The notes under the pieces were generated by a model. The model worked only from the letters and a program-made list of their open reading frames with translations. It had not been told where the DNA came from and ran no database searches. A stretch of DNA of 64,000 nt from a virus: positions 1-64,000 of IMG/VR virus record IMGVR_UViG_3300042197_004553; one strand, written 5' to 3'. The stretch's first letter is position 1. Each line of letters begins with the position of its first letter. The position numbers were made by a program, and so were the translations under genes. This document shows, piece after piece, positions 13,681 through 21,671 of the stretch.

Positions 13681-16299
13681 CTATCCGATCTCTTTGTGTT
13701 GCGCAATTTTGTGTGCCGACAAAAATTTTTCAAACCACGCTGCGCGCACAACAACGCCGGGTTTGTTGAACTCGATGCGTTCTTCAATGTACACATTGTC
13801 TTGCTGCAACAGGTCGACAACTGCCGACCAGTTGGGTGCTGGACTGTGCACCATATAAAAATAACGCTCGATAGCCCGACGATTCAACCATATTTGGTCT
13901 TTTTTGCGGACAAAGTAGTTTCCCGACTGTTCTCGGCGCCGGTGCTGCGGCAAAATGTCTATTTTCCCGGTCGAAACGGCCGCGCTGATTTCCTGCATTA
14001 TTTCGCTATGCGCGCAACCCGGAGGCCGCAGCAAAGTGTTTGCGTGAGGTAGATTGAACGTTGCGCCGTAGACAGTCCGCAGCCATGTGTGTAGGTCTGT
14101 CAGTACGGCGCCGATGAGGTGCGCGGGTGTGCGGAACATGGTCGTTTTTGTCTGTAGTACGTGCTGGATGTACGCCGGTACAACGTCGCGCAGCAGCGTC
14201 GCATCGAAGTTTGTCGCGGCTGGATGCGCCAAAATCCGTGTCCAGCCATAACTGGTCAGCGAGGCGTTGGCGGCGGATCGGCCGCAAATCACAAGCGCTC
14301 TGTTAAAAAACCGGGGGGCGCAAGCGGCAATAGCGTCGTCGTTAAACAACCCGCGGCAAACGATCGGCCATGTAATTGCGTCGGTGAGTTTGTTGAGCCG
14401 CGCGTACACGCTTGAGTGGCTTTTTGTCGCGGCGAACGACACCGTGGCGCAATACAGCGCGTCGGCAATGCGCGTTAAAACGATTTCGTTGCCGGTATCA
14501 ACGCACACTGCCTCGTAGTCTTTTTGGAGCATCGGCGCGACGAGGTTGGACACCACGGCGGCCGTCAGCCCCCACACGACAGAATTTTCGTGGGCATCGG
14601 TTAGCAGGTTGCGCAGCGGCAGCGTCGCCACCGGCGTAGGTTCGGGGAAATCTTTGGACTGCGGTGTTTTGCGGATATACGCCGCGCGGCGGACGTCGCC
14701 GGTGTTTGTCAGTTCGTATTCCGCAAATCGAAACGTATTTGTGTTCTCGTCCCAGCCGCAGAGCGACGACACGGCCGTTACTTTGGGTGGATGCAGTTGC
14801 ATGGCCAGCATGGCGCTGTTGGCGTTCCACAACCGGCTGAAGATAACCATGATGTCGTGCGGCGCGAGCACCGTGCGGACGTACCCGAACAGGCCCAGTC
14901 GTTCGACAACGCTAGACGCCTCTTCAAATTCGTACTCCTTGCTGCCGACCCGCACCACGCCGCGGTAGACGCTTTTTCCGTTGCTAAATTGCAGTACTTC
15001 GGTGATTTTGGGCTGCACATTGCAAATTTTGCGCCCTGTGTGGGTCCACCAGCCGTGGTCGCGCTCGACAACGACGGCTTCACGCACGCACCGCGTCGGC
15101 GCCGCCCGCGCGAGTTTTATTGACGTCAAAACCCGCTCCCGGAACTCTTGCGAAAACTGGTCCGGGTATTTGTTGAAGAACGTGTGCAGTTTGTCGTGCG
15201 GCACGGTCAGCCGCTTGGCGAAATTTTCTGCGGCTATTTCGGGGGCGCCGACGAGCGCCGGCGCCAGCGCATCCTGCCATGTTTTGGCACCAGCCCGAAT
15301 GGCGGCGATGTCGACCATAGGCGGCTTGTGGCGAATAGCCGCGGTGGACACATAGCCTTTTGCCCGGCAGGCTCGGCTGATGAGTTCTGGCGACAGGGCC
15401 ACACTGTGGAACACGCGGGTGGCCGGCGGCATGCCGCCCAGCACAGCCCCAAAACTTTCGGCTTCGGGGCCGCTGTAACTGGCCATGACAGGCAGCGGCG
15501 TCGAGTGTTTAAGCAGGTGCTGGCACTGCGTCTTCAGCGCCCAGAGCGGACTGTCTGAGATAATTTGCGTGGTTTTCAGCACTGGATGCTCGGGAGCCAG
15601 CGCGGTATTGAGTAAAAAATACCCGGCTTCGGGCAGCCGGTTTCGCGCGTTTGTCAGCGGAATGAACGATTGCCGCGCAGTATTAAACTCGCCGTACTGG
15701 CGGACAAGGAAACCCGAGAGTCGGCCGGGAAGGTCGTAAAACGGAAAAACAATACTGGGTTCGCCGTCTGCGATGCGACGCGGTTTTTGCCGTCCGGCGG
15801 CTTCGTACATTTTGTTAATTTGGTCTTGGTGCGCCACGCCGACCAGCCCGTAGTGCTCGCGGACTTCGTGCCGCAGGCCCAGTTCGCGCAGGCAGCAGGC
15901 GACGACGTCGCTGTTGTGGTTCCAAATTTGCGCCCGGGCGTCTGCCCAGAACGCGTCAGCGGCGTCGTGGCAGCGGATACGGCGTTCGTAATCGCCCAGT
16001 ACGCGGTTGGCGTCGTTTTCGTTAAGCAACCCCCGATCGGCGAATTTCGTAAAAGCTTCCAGCAGGCTTATATTCCAGAAATAGGCCGCAAACGTTATGA
16101 TATCTCCATGGACGGAACAGGCATCGCATGACAGCCACGGGCCGTCGGTCAGGACATCGTCAAATATCCGCAACGCTTTTTGCTGGCATTTCGGACAAAC
16201 CACTGTGGCGGGAAAATCGTGAGTTTCCGGGGCGACACCCACTGCCGACAGGGCCGCTAGAATATTGTGTCGGCGCACTAAACAGACAGGGAATCCCAT
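13681..16299 (-). CDS. Primase-like protein with CHC2-type zinc finger (872 aa)
   Basis: The N-terminus has a DnaG-like zinc-binding domain: CPKC near residue 35 and CDACSVHGDIITFAAYFWN near 57, where HGD and the following helix match the CHC2 pattern. A segment PSIVFPFYDLPGRLSGFLVRQYG (about 185-207) resembles the start of the DnaG RNA-polymerase core, and the following region (TTQIISDSPLWALKTQ...LPVMASYSG) could be a degenerate Toprim. The C-terminal 450 residues have no visible Walker A, so helicase activity is not supported. It probably primes replication or is a derived form. The ATG at 16299 overlaps the start of the divergent gene at 16298 and has no clear SD. Confidence 0.82.
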   Translation of the reverse strand: MGFPVCLVRRHNILAALSAVGVAPETHDFPATVVCPKCQQKALRIFDDVLTDGPWLSCDACSVHGDIITFAAYFWNISLLEAFTKFADRGLLNENDANRVLGDYERRIRCHDAADAFWADARAQIWNHNSDVVACCLRELGLRHEVREHYGLVGVAHQDQINKMYEAAGRQKPRRIADGEPSIVFPFYDLPGRLSGFLVRQYGEFNTARQSFIPLTNARNRLPEAGYFLLNTALAPEHPVLKTTQIISDSPLWALKTQCQHLLKHSTPLPVMASYSGPEAESFGAVLGGMPPATRVFHSVALSPELISRACRAKGYVSTAAIRHKPPMVDIAAIRAGAKTWQDALAPALVGAPEIAAENFAKRLTVPHDKLHTFFNKYPDQFSQEFRERVLTSIKLARAAPTRCVREAVVVERDHGWWTHTGRKICNVQPKITEVLQFSNGKSVYRGVVRVGSKEYEFEEASSVVERLGLFGYVRTVLAPHDIMVIFSRLWNANSAMLAMQLHPPKVTAVSSLCGWDENTNTFRFAEYELTNTGDVRRAAYIRKTPQSKDFPEPTPVATLPLRNLLTDAHENSVVWGLTAAVVSNLVAPMLQKDYEAVCVDTGNEIVLTRIADALYCATVSFAATKSHSSVYARLNKLTDAITWPIVCRGLFNDDAIAACAPRFFNRALVICGRSAANASLTSYGWTRILAHPAATNFDATLLRDVVPAYIQHVLQTKTTMFRTPAHLIGAVLTDLHTWLRTVYGATFNLPHANTLLRPPGCAHSEIMQEISAAVSTGKIDILPQHRRREQSGNYFVRKKDQIWLNRRAIERYFYMVHSPAPNWSAVVDLLQQDNVYIEERIEFNKPGVVVRAAWFEKFLSAHKIAQHKEIG

Positions 16300-17467
16300 G
16301 ACAACACCGTTTGATCACACGCAGGACGTCAGTGGCCGTGAAACCCACCGTTTAATCACGTTGTTTTCTGCGCCCGATTTTGTAAAAGCTGCCTCGCACG
16401 AGCGCACGCACGGTGACGGAACCCTGCCGCGGCACATGTACGCCGATATGTACCATAAACTGTATCCATGTCATTCGGCGCCTGCAACATGGCTATCGGC
16501 GCTCTTCTTTGCCGACAAGCGGGCGGAGTTTGACGCCAAACGGGCTGCCGAAATTCAAGAACGTCTTCACGCCTCGGCCCGCTTTTTCGGTATTTTAGGG
16601 GCCGTGCAGGAGATGGAAGAAAAAACGGCTCAGGCCAGCGCTGCCGATGTAAACAATTTGGCGGACGCCGATTTTGCCATTGTGTGGGAAAGCGCAGCCG
16701 GAAAAGAACGGCACTGGCCACTGCGGAACGCGGTGGAAGTAAAATTTGCAGCCGCCGGATTTGCCCAGTGGCGCGACGAGTTTGTCTTCAGTGACCGGCA
16801 GAAGATTGCCGAGCGCATTCTGGAAAAGGCCGCCCATTACGGCGCCGACATTGGCGAGCAGGAGCATATGCTGGCTCTGACAGCCGGCCAAGGCGTCTGC
16901 GCGGCGAAGGTGGCCGGCGAGATGCTCCGTGCCCGCGCGACGCTGGTGGCCCGAACCAACGAGCCGGCCGCGGTGGAGATGCGCAAGTTAGCCGCGATTG
17001 TGGAGAGCAACCCAGAACAGGCCCGGACGCAAGACGTCCGGATTAAGATTGCGGCCGCCGTAGACGAGTTTGACCGGGCAAATCATCTCAACCGGTTGTA
17101 CGACGCGGGCGGGCTGGAGCGCCCCGAAGAAGTGCTTTTTGCCGTCACGGAAAAGGCTGCCCGCGATTTCATGAGCCAGAACGTGGAAACAACCACAGGA
17201 AATGTGTACGCCTTGGAAGACCTTGAGAAACTGGCCGTCGATGACGTGCGCAGTTGGCTCGGTGACGATTTTGCGGATGCGGTCACGGCGGGCGGCGTGT
17301 ACCTCGATCGGGACAAGTTAGCGGCGATTGTGCCGACATTGGATCGCGGAATGGCGGCGGCCCTCGATCGGCTGATGCAGGAGAGCAAGATGGCGGCCGT
17401 CGTGCAGACGAAAGCGGCCGAGTCGCTGCTGCCGTTAGAAAAACTTTTCGCTCTTGCGGCTGAATAG
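16298..17467 (+). CDS. Hypothetical 389-aa protein, divergent from primase-like gene
   Basis: The start at 16298 (MTTPFDHTQDVSGRETHRLITLF) has AGGGA 6 nt upstream. The longer frame from 16265 lacks an SD. The protein is largely helical and Ala-rich with a conserved-looking front (PDFVKAASHERTHGDGTLPRHMYADMYHKLYPCHSAPATWLSALFFADKR). No domain is recognised. It is a single-gene plus-strand transcription unit closed by a strong terminator at 17529-17558. Its ATG shares bases with the primase-like start codon (CATG). Confidence 0.82.
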   Translation: MTTPFDHTQDVSGRETHRLITLFSAPDFVKAASHERTHGDGTLPRHMYADMYHKLYPCHSAPATWLSALFFADKRAEFDAKRAAEIQERLHASARFFGILGAVQEMEEKTAQASAADVNNLADADFAIVWESAAGKERHWPLRNAVEVKFAAAGFAQWRDEFVFSDRQKIAERILEKAAHYGADIGEQEHMLALTAGQGVCAAKVAGEMLRARATLVARTNEPAAVEMRKLAAIVESNPEQARTQDVRIKIAAAVDEFDRANHLNRLYDAGGLERPEEVLFAVTEKAARDFMSQNVETTTGNVYALEDLEKLAVDDVRSWLGDDFADAVTAGGVYLDRDKLAAIVPTLDRGMAAALDRLMQESKMAAVVQTKAAESLLPLEKLFALAAE

Positions 17468-17528
17468 TTGATTCGGTATAGTCCGCGGCTCAAGGATGAT
17501 TTACGGCGAACCAAGGAGCGGCTCGCAG

Positions 17529-17558
17529 CACCCGGCAGGAGGCCGGGTGTTTTTTTTT
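17529..17558 (+). terminator. Rho-independent terminator
   Basis: CACCCGGC, loop AGGAG and GCCGGGTG form an 8-bp GC-rich stem followed directly by nine T residues on the plus strand. It ends the transcript of the 389-aa gene 62 nt after its stop and protects the convergent CsrA operon. Confidence 0.92.
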
Positions 17559-17590
17559 CTTTCCGGTCGCTTTTTTGCGGACGATTTTTG

Positions 17591-17860
17591 TCAAAAAGGT
17601 GACTGAATTTCGTCACGCTTGTTGATCGGTTTTTGCGGCTCGGCGCCAAAGACGCGGGCCAATACGCGCCGCATAAAATTGGGTCCGGGCGTCGAAGGGA
17701 TTGCGGCTGGGTCGATATTTTGCGAGGAGAGGCCGCCAGCGGGGTTTTCCGGGCTTTTTTGGCTCTCCAGGTATTCCATCCAGGCTTCGTATTCCTGCCG
17801 CTCGTAATACGATTCTGTGGGGATATAGGGGTCTTCAGGTAGCCGGTCGTTCCAGCCCAT
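17591..17860 (-). CDS. Hypothetical protein downstream of CsrA (89 aa)
   Basis: It begins MGWNDRLPEDPYIPTESYYERQEYEAWMEYLESQ, acidic and Tyr-rich, and ends in a basic segment (FMRRVLARVFGAEPQKPINKRDE). The start overlaps the csrA end by 26 nt. No domain is recognised. It is the last gene of the leftward operon that faces the plus-strand terminator. Confidence 0.75.
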   Translation of the reverse strand: MGWNDRLPEDPYIPTESYYERQEYEAWMEYLESQKSPENPAGGLSSQNIDPAAIPSTPGPNFMRRVLARVFGAEPQKPINKRDEIQSPF

Positions 17861-18038
17861 GGGGTTTTTTCTCTGGTTGTGTTAACAGTTCGCGGCGCAT
17901 GACCGACACGTCTGGGGCTGCAGTGACTCCCAGCCTGACTTTGTCGCCCACGATGTCCACGACTTTAATCGTGATTACGCGGCCGTCAGGAATTGTGATG
18001 ACAATATCTTCGTTTTTCTTTCTCGACAGGACTAACAC
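17835..18038 (-). CDS. csrA: Phage-encoded CsrA/RsmA translational regulator
   Basis: Starting at GTG 18038, the protein reads MLVLSRKKNEDIVITIPDGRVITIKVVDIVGDKVRLGVTAAPDVSVMRRELL, which follows the CsrA fold strand by strand. It includes the N-terminal LVLSRK RNA-binding edge and the Arg of the VHREEV-equivalent (VMRREL). At 67 aa it is of normal size with a short Pro/Lys tail. CsrA dimers bind GGA motifs in mRNA leaders and repress translation. In a phage it could redirect host or late phage gene expression. AAAGG lies 8 nt upstream of the GTG. The longer open frame upstream is read-through, not part of the protein. Confidence 0.92.
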   Translation of the reverse strand: MLVLSRKKNEDIVITIPDGRVITIKVVDIVGDKVRLGVTAAPDVSVMRRELLTQPEKKPHGLERPAT

Positions 18039-18048
18039 AGGTGGCCTT

Positions 18049-18717
18049 TCAGCCGGCAGCGGTGTCGAGCATTTTTGCGATTTGTTCCGCAGAGCCGTTT
18101 TTGAGGTTGAGCGCCCGTAATTGGGCCGCCAGTAGTTTGGTTTGGAGCCGGATAGATGTTTCGATGTCCTGCCGTTTGCCCTCTTCCAGATCATAGACAG
18201 CATTGAACATCTCGGGATCATCGGAAAAGTCTTGGATGGACGGGGAGACCCGGGCTTGCCGCAGGGCGATCCGCAGGATATCGGGCGGATTCACTAGGCC
18301 CTCAGAATCCAATACGGCGCCGATATAGGCCCGTATTTCATCGCTGAAGGGCTCTGGATCGTCGTCCTCGGGCGGATAGATCAAAAGGGCCTCTGTGATA
18401 CCCCAAGCCACCTCTTCGGCGTCAGCGGGGTCCCACATGTCCGGACGGTAGGTATCGCCGGACAGGATATTGCACAGGTTCACGAAATCCGGCAGGCTCC
18501 TGTAGAACCGGTCGGTCGTGAGTATCTGAATCGCCGCCATGAGTTTGTCGAGGGACAGTTGGGGCAATTCGACGTCGAACTCCTCTTCAATTTCCAGCGC
18601 GATCGTGGTCGGGTCCCATGTCAGGGCTTCCGTCCCAAACCGGTCCAGAAACATGGTCAGGAGAACCGACCCGAACGTTTCCCGGCTCTTCCACGCTTCC
18701 TGCACGATGTTTGGCAT
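18049..18717 (-). CDS. Hypothetical protein (222 aa)
   Basis: The sequence MPNIVQEAWKSRETFGSVLLTMFLDRFGTEALTWDPTTIALEIEEEF is acidic and helical, with a Pro/Asp loop (PPEDDDPEPFSDEI) and a helical C-terminus (ETSIRLQTKLLAAQLRALNL). GGAG is positioned 8 nt before the ATG. It overlaps the upstream gene by 131 nt in another frame, and csrA follows 10 nt after its stop. The front resembles packaging- or neck-associated phage proteins of unknown function, without a firm match. Confidence 0.8.
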   Translation of the reverse strand: MPNIVQEAWKSRETFGSVLLTMFLDRFGTEALTWDPTTIALEIEEEFDVELPQLSLDKLMAAIQILTTDRFYRSLPDFVNLCNILSGDTYRPDMWDPADAEEVAWGITEALLIYPPEDDDPEPFSDEIRAYIGAVLDSEGLVNPPDILRIALRQARVSPSIQDFSDDPEMFNAVYDLEEGKRQDIETSIRLQTKLLAAQLRALNLKNGSAEQIAKMLDTAAG

Positions 18718-19192
18718 GTAATCCGCTCCGTTTCTCGATATGCCGTCTGCCCCGTCGGTATAACTCGTTTAAATTGTACCCGATTGTCTCCATGGCCGGA
18801 TGGGGGAGTTCGGTGACCCATTCGCCCTGCTGGAGGTCGAGAAAGCCGGTCATACGGGTCCACGTGCAGAACTGGCTGTCGACGAAAACGAACTGATTAA
18901 GTTGACTAAACAGTTGGGGGCCGGCGGATTCCAGCGTCGGCCAGAATTCCGCCAATAAGACGTTCCGCTGTTCGGGCTTTAAAAACGGCAGGCGCTCAAC
19001 AAGGTCCGCGGTGAGCAGAAATAGGACCGCGGCGTCGGACAGCAGGATGGTTTCATCAGGGACCGGCTGGCGCAGAATACCTGAGAAAAGCGCGCGGATT
19101 TGCAACTTGCTCAACCGTATAAGCCCTGTTACCATGCCCAGAGTCAGGTGTGGTACGGCTTTTTCTTTAGCGGAGGATTCAATGGTTTCCAT
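18587..19192 (-). CDS. Hypothetical protein (201 aa), head-to-head with 19182-19457
   Basis: ATG at 19192 begins METIESSAKEKAVPHLTLGMVTGLIRLSKLQIRAL, with AAAGG about 9 nt upstream. The first 155 residues look folded (hydrophobic, helical). The last 45 (HAKHRAGSVEEPGNVRVGSPDHVSGPV...) are low in complexity and coincide with the overlapping start of the next gene, so they may be a tail with little function. The frame upstream of 19192 remains open but lies opposite a well-supported plus-strand gene. Confidence 0.75.
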   Translation of the reverse strand: METIESSAKEKAVPHLTLGMVTGLIRLSKLQIRALFSGILRQPVPDETILLSDAAVLFLLTADLVERLPFLKPEQRNVLLAEFWPTLESAGPQLFSQLNQFVFVDSQFCTWTRMTGFLDLQQGEWVTELPHPAMETIGYNLNELYRRGRRHIEKRSGLHAKHRAGSVEEPGNVRVGSPDHVSGPVWDGSPDMGPDHDRAGN

Positions 19193-19457
19193 TCTCGATG
19201 ACCTTTCCAAGGTGACGACCGGCCGGGCTGAGTTCGTGGTGGCGTCTGAGAGTATCGAAGATTTGCTGGCGGCGTCTACGGCGAGTCTCGTGTTGCAGAA
19301 GGCCGCCGAACTGGGCTTTAATCGTCCGGGCGTCTCAACGTCGGGTGGGCCGTATCCGGTCGACGCTGACGGCAAGACCGACGATGAACTGCTCTTGGGC
19401 CGTCGTGGGCCGGTGACGGGCTACCGGCGCGACTTCATCGTGCTGGCGTCGATATAG
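19182..19457 (+). CDS. Hypothetical protein (91 aa), plus strand
   Basis: GCGGAGG 6 nt before ATG 19182 is a strong SD and decides this start within a longer open frame. The protein is MVSILDDLSKVTTGRAEFVVASESIEDLLAASTASLVLQKAAELGFNRPGVSTSGGPYPVDADGKTDDELLLGRRGPVTGYRRDFIV, half helical and half Gly/Pro-rich. No domain is recognised. It shares 11 bp with the divergent start at 19192 and overlaps the convergent gene at 19421 by 37 nt. Confidence 0.72.
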   Translation: MVSILDDLSKVTTGRAEFVVASESIEDLLAASTASLVLQKAAELGFNRPGVSTSGGPYPVDADGKTDDELLLGRRGPVTGYRRDFIVLASI

Positions 19458-19927
19458 CCCTCGTCCGGGCCGAATGTTTCAAGGTGAGCCAAGCGCGCGG
19501 CATAAAACTCCGCCACGTGCTTGGCCACTTTTTTGAACCGGGCAAGCATCTGCGGCACGACCTGCTCGTTGAAGGCTTTTACGATCACTTTGCGCAGGTC
19601 GGCAATGGCGTCGGGGGTATATTTCGCCGCGGCACACTTTTCAGCCGCGGCCCGAACAGCCGGGTCTTGGTCCAGCACGACTTGGACGAATTTGGCGTTC
19701 ACGAAATTGATGTCAAAACCGTACTGGTCGCGCAGGGCGTTCTCTTCTTCTATCTGGAAGATCGACGCGCCGGGCCAAACGTCGGTTTTGGTAGACGTTT
19801 CTGCCGGATAGCGCAATTTGTCGAGCGACCAGCCAAAGGCCGCGGCGTCGTCGTTGGGCTCCGGCATGACATACGGCGGTTTCTTGCCCTCGGGCTTCTT
19901 GTCGAGTGTTCGTTTGAGTTTGGCCAT
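19421..19927 (-). CDS. Hypothetical protein (168 aa)
   Basis: The likely start is 19927 (MAKLKRTLDKKPEGKKPPYVMPEPNDDAAAFGWSLDKLRYPAE), although no SD is evident and the frame is open a further 27 codons. The basic disordered N-terminus is followed by a helical body (AVRAAAEKCAAAKYTPDAIADLRKVIVKAFNEQVVPQMLARFKKV). The function is unknown. The C-terminus overlaps the convergent plus-strand gene. Confidence 0.75.
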   Translation of the reverse strand: MAKLKRTLDKKPEGKKPPYVMPEPNDDAAAFGWSLDKLRYPAETSTKTDVWPGASIFQIEEENALRDQYGFDINFVNAKFVQVVLDQDPAVRAAAEKCAAAKYTPDAIADLRKVIVKAFNEQVVPQMLARFKKVAKHVAEFYAARLAHLETFGPDEGYIDASTMKSRR

Positions 19928-20059
19928 AAATGCTTGATATCTAAGGAAAAGGGGAAAGGACAAGGCCACCCGTTCACGGCCACCCAGCCGGAACGACAGC
20001 ACAAGCACCGGATAGGTGCAGGTGTGTGTTCCGGCTGAGTAGCCGTTGAACGTTTTATG

Positions 20060-20434
20060 TTACGCCAGACTCGCGCTGGTCGCGAGGTGGGCGTCCCGCA
20101 GGGCGATTTGCTCCGCGAAGGGGTTGCTGGGGCGCAGCGCCGAGAGGAGAGACTCGGTGGTCTCCTCGTCGCCCCGCTCCAGCGCCGCCATGTACTCGTG
20201 GAACTGTATCGCCACGAGCCCCCGCCAATTGTCGGCGACTCTGGAGAGAATCTCTTTCTTCCAGTAGTTCACCCGGGCCCACTTGTCCTTGGGGTGCGCG
20301 GCCATCGCGTCTGCTTCTACTTCGCTGATCACGTAGTCGAAAAACTTGATGGCGTGCTCGGCCACGGGGACCGACACGGTGTCACGGTGAATCCGGCCAA
20401 CAATCGCGGACTTGGTGTTCTCGACAGTCGACAT
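20060..20434 (-). CDS. Hypothetical protein (124 aa)
   Basis: MSTVENTKSAIVGRIHRDTVSVPVAEHAIKFFDYVISEVEADAMAAH... is helical and has GAGG 7 nt upstream of its ATG. It carries a WKKEILSRVADNWRGLVAIQFHEYMAALERGDEETTESLLSAL segment. No domain is recognised. Gaps of about 90-130 nt on both sides separate it from the fibre block, so it may have its own promoter. Confidence 0.78.
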   Translation of the reverse strand: MSTVENTKSAIVGRIHRDTVSVPVAEHAIKFFDYVISEVEADAMAAHPKDKWARVNYWKKEILSRVADNWRGLVAIQFHEYMAALERGDEETTESLLSALRPSNPFAEQIALRDAHLATSASLA

Positions 20435-20522
20435 GGCAAACCTCGTAGGGTTAAAGGACGCACCGCCAACACCATGTTGGGGTACACCTTATATGCCGCG
20501 TTTTTGTCGAGAATTTAGGCGG

Positions 20523-20822
20523 CTAAAAAGTCGCCGAGAGTGTCTGCCCGCTGCTGTTGGTGTAGACGATCTTGATCTGCTGCGTATTGAGCAGTTGCTT
20601 AATTTCTGTCTGCTTTTCACCGCTGAGTGCGACAAGGCAGGCTTTGATCTTGGCCAACTCTTCGCGCTGTTTGGCGACGCGCTTGCGCGCGCAAGACCCG
20701 CAGCCTCCCGCGCCGCCGGCGAAGAGATTCTTTTTGTTGGCAAAACAGGGGATCGCCTGCGCGTCGGGATTACCGAGCAATGACAGAATCGTACTGTCTT
20801 CCAAAACTACTTGCTGCAGCAT
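20523..20822 (-). CDS. Hypothetical Cys-containing protein (99 aa)
   Basis: It starts MLQQVVLEDSTILSLLGNPDAQAIPCFANKKNLFAGGAGGCGSCARKRVAKQREELAKIKACLVALSGEKQTEIKQLL, with GGAGG 6 nt before the ATG. The GGCGSCARKR loop followed by a basic helix recalls small phage proteins in fibre regions. It is probably a minor structural or assembly protein given its neighbours. The role is unproven. Confidence 0.8.
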   Translation of the reverse strand: MLQQVVLEDSTILSLLGNPDAQAIPCFANKKNLFAGGAGGCGSCARKRVAKQREELAKIKACLVALSGEKQTEIKQLLNTQQIKIVYTNSSGQTLSATF

Positions 20823-20842
20823 TTGTGCCTCCGTGCTGTTAA

Positions 20843-21667
20843 TTATGCGGGGCCTGTCGGGCCTGTTGGGCCGGTGGGACCTGTCGGTCCGGTGGGGCCT
20901 GTCGGGCCTGTCGGGGGCGTACCGATCCAGACATCGCCACCAGGGAGCAACTCTGCCGTGATGTCCAGCGTGTTCTTCAGAATCTGTACGTCTTCCAGCA
21001 CGCTGTTAATAAATTCCCGCGTCTCCTCGCGTGAGCGCAGTAAAACGTCAACGTAGTTCATCCGGAACCACGCCGGCCGGGAGTTTTCGATTGGCGCGTC
21101 TTCGGGATACTCTTCCAGGTCTACCGACGAGCACACGTGATCAAACGCCGCGACTTGCTCCATGCTGCCCGGTTTTAACGGCAGCATCTGGTAGGCAAAA
21201 ACTTTAGTCGGCATCTGGTTTGCCGCGGTCGCCTCAATTCTGACGCGAATACCGTCGATGTCGTTGTAGTACTGCCGGCTGACGGCCCACTCGATATGAA
21301 TGTTTCTTGGTGTGGCCTGTAATTTTGGCGCCACAATGATGTCGCGGGAGAAAAAGGTGATCGACAGCGGCTCGGCAAACCACTCTGCGCCTGCGGGGTA
21401 AAGCAGCCGGGCGCGCACGAGCAATGACCCCGGCGCGGTAGCTTTTAAATATCCGATAGCGGCGCCTGTTGCATCCGTGAGGTCAGGCTGCGCGAGAATT
21501 ACGTCGGGCCGGTCATCGACGACAAATTCAACACGCCGGCCGGTGAGCGGGGCGTTGGTCGTGTCCCGCAAACGTACTTTGATGGCGGCGGTGTCTTTTC
21601 CGTTCGCGACGACAAACGGACGGTTGCCGTGCAGCAGCCGAGAATGGGTGGGGCTAAAGTCAGCCAT
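20843..21667 (-). CDS. Big_1/invasin-like virion protein with collagen-like tail (274 aa)
   Basis: Residues about 15-95 form a bacterial Ig-like (Big_1) domain: VVANGKDTAAIKVRLRDTTNAPLTGRRVEFVVDD...TDATGAAIGYLKATAPGSLLVRARL. A second beta domain and a helical segment (REETREFINSVLEDVQILKNTLDITAELL) follow. The last 25 residues are GPT repeats, a short collagen-like trimer stem. It is probably an adhesin or fibre component of the virion. The collagen DNA is nearly identical to parts of the large fibre gene at 22078-25491. Confidence 0.85.
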   Translation of the reverse strand: MADFSPTHSRLLHGNRPFVVANGKDTAAIKVRLRDTTNAPLTGRRVEFVVDDRPDVILAQPDLTDATGAAIGYLKATAPGSLLVRARLLYPAGAEWFAEPLSITFFSRDIIVAPKLQATPRNIHIEWAVSRQYYNDIDGIRVRIEATAANQMPTKVFAYQMLPLKPGSMEQVAAFDHVCSSVDLEEYPEDAPIENSRPAWFRMNYVDVLLRSREETREFINSVLEDVQILKNTLDITAELLPGGDVWIGTPPTGPTGPTGPTGPTGPTGPTGPA

Positions 21668-21671
21668 GGAA

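Noticed and set aside
13292-13858. 188-aa plus-strand frame, very hydrophobic
   Set aside because: It mirrors the GAC/GAA-rich acidic gene (GTC/TTC on this strand reads as Val/Phe). No start signals; an artefact of base composition.
17835-18221. 128-aa frame containing CsrA
   Set aside because: The first 61 residues are antisense-like reading over the gene at 18049-18717. CsrA proper begins at the GTG with an SD just upstream.
18587-19375. Longer 262-aa form of the gene at 18587-19192
   Set aside because: The extra 61 codons lie opposite a plus-strand gene with a strong SD. The ATG at 19192 has its own SD and the extra sequence is unusual (low complexity).
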